NCBI GenBank assembly: GCA_022827185.1
Contig: JAJDTM010000028.1
Coordinates: forward strand, 107,660-171,659
Direction of reading: 5' to 3'
Source of the DNA: Candidatus Poribacteria bacterium
GTDB taxonomy: Bacteria; Poribacteria; WGA-4E; WGA-3G
DNA: 64,000 bases
This document shows positions 8,598 to 17,600 of the stretch, piece after piece (the first letter of the stretch is position 1; the number at the start of each line of letters is the position of its first letter). The notes beneath the pieces are model-generated. The model was not told the origin of the DNA, ran no database searches, and saw only the letters and a list, made by a program, of their open reading frames with translations. Made by a program: the position numbers and the translations under genes.

Positions 8598-8771
8598 CGA
8601 TCGGTGTTTTAAACCCGCCAAATACCGGACGCGTATTTGGCGTTGATTCACTCCAACAATGTTCAAAAATCGGTGTTTCAAACCCGCTGAATACCACATG
8701 GGGAATACCTAAATGGCATTCATACCGTTGATTTGGCGTATTCTGCGTCGATTCACTCCAACAATATAATC
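8598..8771. repeat. Degenerate direct repeats before the third sigma cassette
   Basis: Two block types each occur twice in the same orientation: ATCGGTGTTTTAAACCCGCC (about 8600) with a similar copy at about 8669, and GATTCACTCCAACAAT at 8645-8660 and again at about 8750-8765. Inside the first unit, CCAAATACC and GTATTTGG form an inverted pair. No gene is seen between 8336 and 8969; the stretch holds the MITE, the palindrome, these repeats and the promoter at 8826. Confidence 0.55.
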
Positions 8772-8825
8772 GGAAATGATTTCTGGAAGCCAATTGCTGA
8801 CTGCTGATTGCTGAAAACCAAAAAT

Positions 8826-8853
8826 TATGCACCCTTCTTTTTGAATTCGCGTC
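8826..8853 (+). promoter_or_regulatory. Candidate ECF-type promoter upstream of the third sigma cassette
   Basis: AAAATTATGCACCC (TATGCAC at 8826-8832) and GCGTCATTATATA (CGTC at 8850-8853) are separated by 17 nt. It matches the elements upstream of the first two cassettes almost base for base in both blocks. The predicted leader is long (about 105 nt) before the ATG at 8970. Confidence 0.6.
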
Positions 8854-8969
8854 ATTATATAGTGACGCGAAGGGATGGCATGTCGTTTCGCGTTTTGTAA
8901 GCGTATCCATCCGAGAAATGTGAATCGTATAGGTCCGAGTCATGTCAATAGCTTTTCTGGAGATGTTCA

Positions 8970-10169
8970 ATGAGAAATGACGATGTTGCGTTGATCCAGC
9001 GTATCCTCACAGGCGATGAGAATGCTTTTGAAAGTTTGGTCAGAAAGTACAAGAAGCAGGTTCACGCGCTCGCATTTCGGAAAGTAGGCGATTTTCAGAC
9101 CGCCGAGGATATTACACAGGAGACTTTCCTGCGAGTCCATCAGAAACTTGCAACGCTAAACGATCCAGCAAAGTTTTCAGGGTGGCTGTATGCGATTGTG
9201 AACCATCTGTGTATCGCATGGTACCGAAAAAATCGGTTACAGACAGAGGCATTGCAAGAGATCTACATCTCAGAAACAGAGACAGAGGCGTATTCTCGGT
9301 ATATTGCAAGGGAACATGCGAAAACAACTGCCGAAGTGCAACAGGATTTGGTTAAAAGCCTCCTTACTAAGTTGAAAGAGAGGGACCGTGAAGTTATCAC
9401 ACTCCATTATTTTGAAGAGATGACCTCTTCAGAAATAGGTGAGTTCTTAGGTGTATCTGAAAATACGATTAAGAGCCGCCTCTATCGTGCAAGACAGCAA
9501 CTAAAGAAGTACGAATCTATGATTCAAGAGGCATTAGATATTACCACTGAAGGGAAACATCGTTCCCAACACCAGTTAAAAGGAGAAATCAACATGTCAG
9601 ACGAAACAAGAAACCAATCTGAGATTGACGCGAAGTTGGAAGTGATGCAACGTCAGATCACTAATTTGCAAGAGCAGGTTACTACCATTGCATATGACAC
9701 AAACGCTTCTATTGATTCAGGTAGAAGAGACGCACTTAATGCCTTACTCCGCCTCCCCAGCGATGCACAAGATCAGATCACGTGGTGCTACGCCGGTGCC
9801 TATCGTGCCCCTTCTGGACAACGGTCAAGCCGCGGCTCCATCTGGACGACCAGCACCAATAAATTCATATCCAATGCCCCGGATGCTGAAATCGTGAAGC
9901 TTGCGAAATACTTTACCAACCCCACGATCGTCGCTGTTTTAAGACAGTTAGTGGAAGGCAAGAAATCGGTCTCAGACTTGGCAAACGGGTGCGACATTTC
10001 CGAAAATGAGATGGAGGAAACCGTGACACTGTTAGTAGACGCAGCGTTAGTGAAACGCGCGGAAGACGATCTCATCGAGCCGAAAAACGATGCCGTTTTT
10101 TATTTTTTGAACTTCGTCGGTATGGTAACGGTCTATCTGAATCCTGAAGACTACCATTCTCAGGATTAA
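8970..10169 (+). CDS. ECF sigma factor fused in frame to a winged-helix-like domain (paralog)
   Basis: A 399-residue frame, paralogous over its whole length to the gene at 5091. Residues 1-208 are sigma (DITQETFLRVHQKL in region 2; SEIGEFLGVSENTIKSRLYR in region 4). Residues 209-399 are the cargo: a coiled coil, ITWCYAGAYRAPSGQ, then TIVAVLRQLVEGKKSVSDLA and DAALVKRAEDDLIEPKNDA. GGAG at 8959-8962, 7 nt before ATG 8970, supports the start. Codon 209 is again an ATG with a Shine-Dalgarno. It lies 17 nt before the next cargo-type gene, so the two probably form an operon. The sigma assignment is firm; the role of the cargo is inferred only. Confidence 0.85.
   Translation: MRNDDVALIQRILTGDENAFESLVRKYKKQVHALAFRKVGDFQTAEDITQETFLRVHQKLATLNDPAKFSGWLYAIVNHLCIAWYRKNRLQTEALQEIYISETETEAYSRYIAREHAKTTAEVQQDLVKSLLTKLKERDREVITLHYFEEMTSSEIGEFLGVSENTIKSRLYRARQQLKKYESMIQEALDITTEGKHRSQHQLKGEINMSDETRNQSEIDAKLEVMQRQITNLQEQVTTIAYDTNASIDSGRRDALNALLRLPSDAQDQITWCYAGAYRAPSGQRSSRGSIWTTSTNKFISNAPDAEIVKLAKYFTNPTIVAVLRQLVEGKKSVSDLANGCDISENEMEETVTLLVDAALVKRAEDDLIEPKNDAVFYFLNFVGMVTVYLNPEDYHSQD
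9578..9596 (+). promoter_or_regulatory. Internal ribosome binding site and ATG inside the third sigma cassette
   Basis: AAAAGGAG at 9578-9585 precedes an in-frame ATG at 9594-9596 by 8 nt. This is codon 209, as in the other two cassettes, and would give a 191-residue cargo protein. Confidence 0.65.
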
Positions 10170-10186
10170 TTAAGGAGAAAACTGTT

Positions 10187-11104
10187 ATGGCAGAGGAAGT
10201 GAAAGATCGCGTTAAGCTTGAAACACGGCAGTCTTTTCTGGAAGAAAAGCAGCGGACGCTTGAATCAAATCTGGAGGGACTACAGGAGCATCGCAAAGAA
10301 GTTGTGGAAACGAGAGACCGTCACCTTGCTGAGGTAGATGAGAAAATTCAGTCTATCACTGAGGAAATAGATGCTTGTCGGAACGAACTTTCAAAAATTG
10401 CTGACCTGCAAGCGGAACTTCAGACTACCACAGAGGCATTGGACACTACGACCAACGGGGAGCATCATCCCCAACACCCGTTGAAAGGAGAAACTATTAT
10501 GGCAGGCGAAGTGAAAGATGAAGCCAAAGTTGACATGAATCCGGAAGAAATGCAGCGTAGTCTCGCTGAAATGCAAGATAAGATTCTTGAGGTGCGACGT
10601 GAACTTGCGGCGGCACAAGCGAAACTTAAGATTATCACGGCTCAATCGGATGCTTCTATTGATTCAGGTAAAAGAGAAGCACTTGATGCATTATTTCGAC
10701 TCCCGCATGATACGAAAGATCCGATTACGTGGTGCTATGCGGGTGCCTATCGTGCTGCCTCCGGGCAGCAGTCAAGGCGCGGCTCAATCTGGTCGGATAG
10801 TATTGACAATTTTATATCAAGGGCACCGGATGTTGAAATTGTGAAACTTGCGACATTCTTTACGAACCCCACTGTAGTTGCCGTTTTAAGACAGTTAGTG
10901 GAAGGCAAGAAATCCGTTACGGACTTGGCAAACGGCTGTGGTATCTCTGAAAGTGAGATGGAGAAGACCGTGGTGTTGTTAATAGACGGATCGTTAGTGT
11001 ATCGAACAGAAGATGGTCTCATCGAACCCAAACATGATGCGGTTTTTTATTTTTTCAACTTCGTGGGTATGACAAGGGTCTATTTGGATCCAGAAGACCA
11101 CTAA
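10187..11104 (+). CDS. Coiled-coil protein with winged-helix-like C-terminal domain (sigma-less cargo paralog)
   Basis: A 305-residue protein. Residues about 1-95 are strongly coiled-coil (EEKQRTLESNLEGLQEHRKE). Residues 105-305 are the same cargo as in the genes at 5091 and 8970: ITWCYAGAYRAASGQ, then TVVAVLRQLVEGKKSVTDLA and EDGLIEPKHDAVFYFFNFVG. Just before residue 105 is ALDTTTNGEHHPQHPLKGET, a match to the sigma-cargo junctions (ALDITTEGKHRSQHQLKGEI), so a sigma module seems to have been replaced by the coiled coil. Both halves start with MAxEVKD. AAGGAG at 10172-10177 supports the ATG at 10187. No known family is recognised; a modulator of the sigma paralogs is possible but unproven. 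Confidence 0.75.
   Translation: MAEEVKDRVKLETRQSFLEEKQRTLESNLEGLQEHRKEVVETRDRHLAEVDEKIQSITEEIDACRNELSKIADLQAELQTTTEALDTTTNGEHHPQHPLKGETIMAGEVKDEAKVDMNPEEMQRSLAEMQDKILEVRRELAAAQAKLKIITAQSDASIDSGKREALDALFRLPHDTKDPITWCYAGAYRAASGQQSRRGSIWSDSIDNFISRAPDVEIVKLATFFTNPTVVAVLRQLVEGKKSVTDLANGCGISESEMEKTVVLLIDGSLVYRTEDGLIEPKHDAVFYFFNFVGMTRVYLDPEDH
10484..10501 (+). promoter_or_regulatory. Internal ribosome binding site and ATG in the sigma-less cargo gene
   Basis: AAAGGAG at 10484-10490 precedes an in-frame ATG at 10499-10501 by 8 nt (codon 105). The bases match the junctions at 5701 and 9578. A 201-residue product would lack the coiled coil. Confidence 0.6.
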
Positions 11105-11124
11105 TCCGAGTCCGGCACCTCGTA

Positions 11125-11145
11125 GGCGCGTTTGGCAAGCGCGCC
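11125..11145. repeat. GC-rich hairpin after the sigma/cargo cluster
   Basis: GGCGCG and CGCGCC flank the loop TTTGGCAAG just after the stop at 11104. It could slow or stop transcription, but no T-tract follows. It also resembles dispersed palindromic repeats of the GTAGG...CCTAC type seen elsewhere in the window. Confidence 0.4.
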
Positions 11146-11190
11146 TCCTAAATCTCGCGCGCGTGTTTATTTGGACAAGACCTTTAAATC

Positions 11191-11219
11191 TTGGACAAAA
11201 ACGCGCAATGGTTTATAAT
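11191..11219 (+). promoter_or_regulatory. Sigma70-type promoter for the ABC-2 permease pair
   Basis: TTGGAC at 11191-11196 and a perfect TATAAT at 11214-11219 are separated by 17 nt. Transcription would start near 11226, about 40 nt before the ATG at 11269. This vegetative-type promoter contrasts with the CGTC-type elements upstream of the sigma genes. Confidence 0.65.
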
Positions 11220-11268
11220 TATCCCAAACCGACGACACTTTCCTAAATCGACACAAAGGAATTGTTTA

Positions 11269-12777
11269 ATGTTTTGGGTGCTACTGCGGCGCGAGATTCT
11301 CGCCCATTTGATCACATTTCGTTTTGCTATTACGGTGATTACCTGCTTGCTGCTGGTTGCCACAACCATGTTCATCAGAATTAATGATTATGAACAACGG
11401 TTAGCGAGCTACAATGCCGCCAGAGATGCGCACCGTGATGAGCTTTTATCGACCCGCACCTATTCCTTTTTAATGCCAAAGATCGATCGACCGCCGAATC
11501 CGCTGAGTATTTTTAACGCGGGTATGGACAGTCGGCTCGGTAATACACTGCGGATTTATTATACACATGTCCCTGTCCTCTGGGATGCACATTCCCACAG
11601 CTCCGGCAATCTTTTCATCGATCATTTCTACCGAATCGACCTTGTCTTTGTTTTCCAGTTCGTGCTTTCATTACTGGCACTGCTGTTTGCCTACGATGCG
11701 ATTGCAGGCGAACGTGAAAGCGGTACAATGCGGGTGACAATGAGCAACCCGGTCAGACGGGGCAGCATCTTGGGTGCGAAGTACGTTGGCGCAATGACAT
11801 GTCTAATCCTGCCACTTATCATCAGTTTTATCATCGCTTTGATTTGGATCGTATCCACGGGTTCAATCGTCTTTAGTGAAGCGGATTTTCTACGAATTGC
11901 GGGTATCCTGCTAACTTCGATTATCTATCTTTCTGCTATCTACCTGATAGGATTTTTTATTTCTGCTTCGGTGCACCGCACTGCAACGGCACTCATGCTC
12001 TCTCTATTTGTCTGGGTGGTACTGGTATTAATCTATCCTTCTGTTAGCGTGTCGGTGGTTGATCAACTGATAAAACCGCAAAGAAGTCGGTTAGCTTCGA
12101 GTTATGATGCGATGTGGCAAATACGGGAGGTAGCGAATGAAGAGGTGATGGAATATCTTCAGAACGATGGCGTTCAAGGTGAAAGCGAACACTTTAATGT
12201 AGAGGGTTCTCGCGGTGGATTAAATGTGGGTCTTAGTAACCAAAGAACACTGATGCGTATAGACTTCAGAGCGTATGATTGGCAATTCATCAGTCCGGAA
12301 TCTGAAAAACGCGTGCCGCATGTCATCCGCTACCATCAATTCTTAGCACCTTTACGTATTGATGCAGCAGAGAAAATGGGATTGATACGTCTGCCTGCCT
12401 TGGATCAAATCCGGTTTCGGAAAGCCAAAATTGCGCAGAATCTACTTCGACTCTCCCCGGCAGCGATGTATAACCTCGCAACACAGGCATGGTTGGGAAC
12501 AGACCTTGATGGTGTTGCGGATTTCTTTGAGGCGGCGCGCCACTATCGACGGACGCTGATTAATTACTTTTACGATGAAGATGCTTTTTCAAGTCGACAG
12601 TGGTTTGCGAGCGATAAAGGTGCTATCAACTTAGACGATCTGCCGAGATTTGTTTATCAACGCGCCAGTCTCTGGATAAATGTTACACGGGCACTTCCTG
12701 ACCTGCAGTTGCTGATACTCCTCAACATTGCGTTGTTCTTGACGACCTTTGCCATTTTTGTCAGGCAGGAAATTTAG
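11269..12777 (+). CDS. ABC-2 type transporter permease
   Basis: A 502-residue integral membrane protein. A helix near the N-terminus (FAITVITCLLLVATTMFI) is followed by an extracytoplasmic segment, then FDAIAGERESGT-like YDAIAGERESGTMRVTMSNP, the cytoplasmic signature of ABC-2 permeases, then a run of helices, a second soluble domain and a last helix near the C-terminus. The longer frame from 11191 is rejected because it overlaps the promoter; AAAGGA at 11255-11260 is well placed for ATG 11269, and MFWVLLRREILAHL aligns with the start of the next gene. It pairs with the homologous permease at 12913. No ATPase is adjacent. Substrate unknown. Confidence 0.83.
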   Translation: MFWVLLRREILAHLITFRFAITVITCLLLVATTMFIRINDYEQRLASYNAARDAHRDELLSTRTYSFLMPKIDRPPNPLSIFNAGMDSRLGNTLRIYYTHVPVLWDAHSHSSGNLFIDHFYRIDLVFVFQFVLSLLALLFAYDAIAGERESGTMRVTMSNPVRRGSILGAKYVGAMTCLILPLIISFIIALIWIVSTGSIVFSEADFLRIAGILLTSIIYLSAIYLIGFFISASVHRTATALMLSLFVWVVLVLIYPSVSVSVVDQLIKPQRSRLASSYDAMWQIREVANEEVMEYLQNDGVQGESEHFNVEGSRGGLNVGLSNQRTLMRIDFRAYDWQFISPESEKRVPHVIRYHQFLAPLRIDAAEKMGLIRLPALDQIRFRKAKIAQNLLRLSPAAMYNLATQAWLGTDLDGVADFFEAARHYRRTLINYFYDEDAFSSRQWFASDKGAINLDDLPRFVYQRASLWINVTRALPDLQLLILLNIALFLTTFAIFVRQEI

Positions 12778-12782
12778 AGAAA

Positions 12783-12900
12783 CAGGACTCACGCAAAATA
12801 AGCAAATATTGGGCATTTGGACGCAAAAAAGCGGTATCTATTTTTAACCCCCTAAATCCCCCTTATCAGGGCGACTTTAAGAAACAGTGTGTAAGTCGTA
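12783..12900. repeat. Dispersed inverted-repeat element with CCCCCTAAATCCCCC core
   Basis: The left end CAGGACTCACGCA (12783-12795) and right end TGTGTAAGTCGTA (12888-12900) are degenerate forms of the TTAGGACTTACGCA ends seen at 21304, 32844 and 35783. The core holds ACCCCCTAAATCCCCCTTAT, which recurs in several intergenic regions. The element sits between the two permease genes and ends just before the ATG at 12913. Confidence 0.6.
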
Positions 12901-12912
12901 AAAAATAAAAAA

Positions 12913-14385
12913 ATGATTTTTCACATCGTCATACGGGAACTGTACGATCACCTCAGTAGTCTCCGTTTCGCACTGACAACACTATTAATTCTAATACTGA
13001 TGATTGTCAATGCCGTTGTGTATCTTGGAGAACACAAGCAGCGAATGGGCATCTATCGAGGGCGGACTATTGCATCAGAAAACCGACTGCAATCTCGGTG
13101 CGAGACGCTGTATGATCTGGTTCTCAGGGGGCCTGGACACCTGTACAAAAAACCGAGTCCTCTGGCTTTTTGTGCAGATGGCGGCGAAAGACTTCTACTT
13201 GACGAAGTCCGCGGCAGCTCTGAAAGACGGATACGTCGCTGGTGGAACGGAGATGTTTCTTACGAATTCACAGAAATATGGGGGTTAACCTATCCGCCCA
13301 ATGTTGATATATTGTTCATTTCAGAGCAGGTGCCGAGCGAAAGAAGCATCATGCCAGACTATATCAAAATCGATTGGGGGTTCGTGACGGCTGTTCTATT
13401 AAGTTTCATGGGTATTCTGTTTACGTTTGATTCTATCTCCGGTGAGCAGGAACGTGGTACATTGCGGTTGATGCTATCAAATAGTATTTCTCGGAGTGCC
13501 GTGATTTGTGGTAAATTCCTCGGTGCTTTCTTTTCGATTGCCATCCCTTTTTTGCTTGGAGCGATTGTCAATATCTCCATCATATACCTTTCAGAATCCG
13601 TTCCCTTCAGCGGGAGCCATTGGGTCCGGTTGGGTTTGATCATCTGTGTCGCGTTGATTTATACCTCAATTTTTATTTTTTTGGGAATCCTTGTTTCGAG
13701 TCGTGTCAGAGAGTCCTCAACGAGTTTAGCGATTCTATTATTGATTTGGACGGTTTGGGTGGTGCTACTGCCAAACGCTCTCGGTTCCGTTGGTAACCGT
13801 TTGCACGCCCGTCCTTCCGCCAGAGAATTTATGGCGCAGGCACGGGATTCACGCGAAGATTTGCAGGAACGCTACTTTGCTCGGATCAAAGAACCGCCGA
13901 AACAAGAAACTCCTGCAACAATTGCAACAGCGTTGGGTGCGGAATATGTTAATACAGATGCAGAATTACGGGATCGCTTACACGCAGGCTACCTTTCTGA
14001 GGAACTCCGTCAGATTCAAACCGCTCGATCACTTACCCGTATTTCGCCAGCAGCCATTGTGCAGTACGCCTTTGAAGGGCTTGCTGGCACCGGTTTGCCT
14101 CGCCATTTAGACTTCATCTCTCAAACACGCCAATATGCAAAACAGTTTCGGCAATTCCTCATTGATACGGATCGTGCGGATCCTGCGAGTCCGCATGCGG
14201 TCGGTATCCCAGAAGGGACATCGCAAAAACCGGTGAACTTTGATGCCGTCCCGAAGTTTGAAGATCAACACCACTTTAGTTCGGATTTTGATGCGGCAAT
14301 CGTAGACTTATTGTTGCTGATTCTGTTTTTGTTAGTGTTGTTCGTTGGCACTTTCCTCTCTTTTCTGCACACGGAGATCGGTTGA
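12913..14385 (+). CDS. ABC-2 type transporter permease (paralog of the preceding gene)
   Basis: A 490-residue membrane protein with the same layout as the gene at 11269: N-terminal helix (LILILMIVNAVVYL), a soluble loop, FDSISGEQERGTLRLMLSNS as the ABC-2 signature, several helices, a second loop and a C-terminal helix (LLLILFLLVLFVGTFL). The two probably form a heterodimeric membrane domain. No clear Shine-Dalgarno is seen; the ATG follows an A-rich stretch derived from the repeat element. An ATPase from elsewhere would be needed. Confidence 0.82.
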   Translation: MIFHIVIRELYDHLSSLRFALTTLLILILMIVNAVVYLGEHKQRMGIYRGRTIASENRLQSRCETLYDLVLRGPGHLYKKPSPLAFCADGGERLLLDEVRGSSERRIRRWWNGDVSYEFTEIWGLTYPPNVDILFISEQVPSERSIMPDYIKIDWGFVTAVLLSFMGILFTFDSISGEQERGTLRLMLSNSISRSAVICGKFLGAFFSIAIPFLLGAIVNISIIYLSESVPFSGSHWVRLGLIICVALIYTSIFIFLGILVSSRVRESSTSLAILLLIWTVWVVLLPNALGSVGNRLHARPSAREFMAQARDSREDLQERYFARIKEPPKQETPATIATALGAEYVNTDAELRDRLHAGYLSEELRQIQTARSLTRISPAAIVQYAFEGLAGTGLPRHLDFISQTRQYAKQFRQFLIDTDRADPASPHAVGIPEGTSQKPVNFDAVPKFEDQHHFSSDFDAAIVDLLLLILFLLVLFVGTFLSFLHTEIG

Positions 14386-14533
14386 TTTTCTAATAAGTGT
14401 GGATCATCCATGGTCGACGGTGGCTTTTGACTTGATTAATGAACGATTTTTCGGTAAAATTGCGGTCAATCCCACCTTCATTTATTAGCGCGTATTTCAT
14501 AAATAAGTTTTAGAGTCCTTTGCATTTTAAAAA

Positions 14534-14563
14534 TATGCACTCTTTTCGTTGACAGGTCGTGTC
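14534..14563 (+). promoter_or_regulatory. Weak ECF-type promoter candidate before the propeller/SpoIIE gene
   Basis: TATGCAC at 14534-14540 matches the upstream block of the sigma-gene promoters, and TGTCGTTAATA follows with TGTC at 14560-14563 after 19 nt. The second block differs from CGTC, so membership in the same regulon is only a suggestion. Confidence 0.3.
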
Positions 14564-14629
14564 GTTAATAATTGAAGGCTTTATTACTCGGCAAATATGT
14601 TAGTATGAGCAATTTTATTTGGAGAACAG

Positions 14630-17600
14630 ATGCGAAAACTCTTTTCTGCGCGGTGTTGGATTCTTGTTTTCTTAAGTCTCTACGTTACCGTTGCACACGC
14701 CCAAGACAGTGTACCGACGCATCCGGTTGACGGGACGTTTATCAAGGAGTGGCTGGTATTGGGTCCTTTCTTTCCAGAGGATTTGGAGACCGATTTCCTT
14801 GCTTCAGTTAACGGTGAGGCATCTGTTAATCCCAAACCCGGGGATACAGTGACGACTGCTGAAGGCAAGACGTTGACTTGGACGGTATACCGTAGCGAAG
14901 GAAACCTCATCAATCTGCTTCATGCCGTTGGAAACCATCGAGAGGCGGTCTGCTATACGTTCTGCCTGCTGGAAAGCGATCAGAGTGGTGATGGAGAGAT
15001 GCTTGTCGGCAGTGATGACGGCGTTGCGGTTTTTCTCAACGGTCATAAGGTCCACACTCAGCCGGTTAGGAGACCTATTGTCGTCGATGAAGATAGGGTT
15101 GCTGTTTCGTTGCGCTCAGGTAAAAACCGTTGCCTGATGAAGATCTCAAACGGTTACCAGAATTGGGCTTTAACAGCGCGCGTTTTTCCACCTACCCGTG
15201 CAGTGATCGCAGGGGTCATTGCCAATGAAACAGGGAAGACCTTATCCAATGCCACCGTGCACCTGTGGCAAGGCAGGACTCTGATTGCAAAAACAGAGAC
15301 CGACTCCAAAGGGAATTACCAGTTTCTGGTCTACCCAGCAAGTGGGTCCTATGATCTTCAAGCCACCCACGGGGACAGAGGCAATTGGAAGATGGGCGTG
15401 CGACTCTCTGCTGGGGCTCGTGTAAACATGCACTTGACGTTACAGAAGGCTATCAGCATCTCCGGGCACCTGCTAACGCTTGATAATACCCCACATGTTG
15501 GTGTCCTTGTGGAAGCATTATCACTTGGAGAGAGTGGTCCCCGCCAAAGACGGGTAACGACCTTGTCAGACAAAGTAGGCAGATATAAATTCATCAACCT
15601 GGAACCTGGGTCGTATCAATTACGTTGCCACACCCCAGACGCGTATAGCAGTTTTCAAAATATAATTGTCTCCGTTAGTCCCGAAAAAACGGAGAATATT
15701 GTTTTCAGTTTTCCTCCTTTTGAACATGGGACATGGAAAAACTACACTTATCTGGATGGATTGGGAGATAACTATATCGAGTCGATTTACCAAGACCGAG
15801 AGGGTTTTCTCTGGTTTGGGACGCTCAGCGGCGTTTCTCGATACGATGGCGAAAAGTTTACTAACTTTACCATGGATGAAGGACTCGCATCCAACTCTAT
15901 CCGGTCAATTCATGAAGACAAAGTGGGGCATCTCTGGTTTGGCACTTCGGATGTTGGCGTTTCTCGATACGATGGCGAAAAGTTTACTAACTTTACCATG
16001 GATGAAGGACTCGTATCCAACTTTGTCCGGGCGATCCATCGGGACCGGGAGGGTCTTCTCTGGTTTGGGACAAACGGCGGCGTTTCTCGGTACGATGGTG
16101 AAAAGTTTACTAACTTCACCACGGATGAAGGACTCGTATCCAACTCTATCCGGGCGATCCACGAAGACAAAGCGGGACACCTTTGGATTGGCACTTGGGA
16201 AGTTGGTGTTTCTCGGTACGATGGTGAAAAGTTTACTAACTTCACCACGGATGAAGGACTCGTATCTAACTCTGTAGCGGCGATCCATCAAGACCGGGAG
16301 GGTTACATCTGGTTTGGGACAAACGGCGGCGTTTCTCGATACGATGGCGAAAAGTTTACTAACTTCACCACGGATGAAGGACTGCCATCCAATTTTGTCC
16401 TGTCAATCCATGAAGACAAGGCGGGACACCTTTGGTTTGGCACTTGGGGGGGTGGCGTTTCTCGGTACAATGGCGAAAAGTTTATCAACTTCACAATGGG
16501 TACGGGGCCCGCATCTAACTCTGTATCGGTGATCCATCAAGACCGAGGGGGTTACATCTGGTTTGGAACCCGGGGCAATGGACTCAGCCAATACGATAGC
16601 AGCAGCGTAATCAACTTCACGACTGCCGACGGTCTCGTGAGCAATTACGTTTACACCATTTATCAAGACCGAGAGGGACATATCTGGTTTGGAACCGACG
16701 GTGGTATTAGTCAATATGATGGCGAGAAGTTTATCAATTTTACAACCGATGCTGGACTCGCTCAAGATTTTATTAATTCGATTTATCAAGACCGGAAGGG
16801 TTTTCTCTGGTTTGGAACCGACGGCGGAGTCTCTCAATACGATGGCGAAAAGTTTGTTAACTTCACAACTGACGATGGACTCCCAGTTAAATCCGTATGG
16901 GTGATCCATCAAGACCGAGAGGGGTACATTTGGTTCGGGACAGGTGGTGGTGGGGTCTCTCAATACGATGGCGAAAAGTTTGTTAACTTCACAACTGACG
17001 ATGGATTGGCAGAGAATTATGTGATCTCAATTTATCAAGATCGGGAGGATTTTCTCTGGTTTGGTACTCAGAATGGTGGTGTTTCTCGATACGATGGTAA
17101 TAAGTTCGTCAACTTTACCACAGATGATGGGCTTGCATCCAACTTTATCCGGTCGATCCATGAAGACAAAACCGGACACCTCTGGGTTGGAACTGTAGGC
17201 GGTGATGGTGCCTCCCGATACGATGGTGAAAAATTTGTCAACTTCACGACTCATGAAGGACTTGTACAAAATGATGTAACCTCAATTTACCAAGACCGAG
17301 AGGGGCTTCTCTGGTTTGGGACGCTCAGTGGTGGTGTCTCTCGATACGATGGCACCTCATGGGTATCTTTAGATACGCGAGATGGACTCATAAATAATCA
17401 GATTTCAAAAATTTACCAAGACTCGGACGGAAGGCTCTGGTTTGCAACGCCTGAAGGGGTGTCCCAATACAATCCGAATCGGGTTCCACCGAGGGTGCGT
17501 ATCGTTTCAGTTCAGAGCCACAAAACATCTGCCCAAACTGAATCTCTTAAGACAATTAAGGATATTACGACCGATACGCGTGTGACCATCAAGTATAGCA

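Noticed and set aside
15770..17480. Regularly spaced repeats that could suggest a CRISPR array
   Set aside because: The period matches propeller blades in an open frame and the segments between repeats are themselves conserved.
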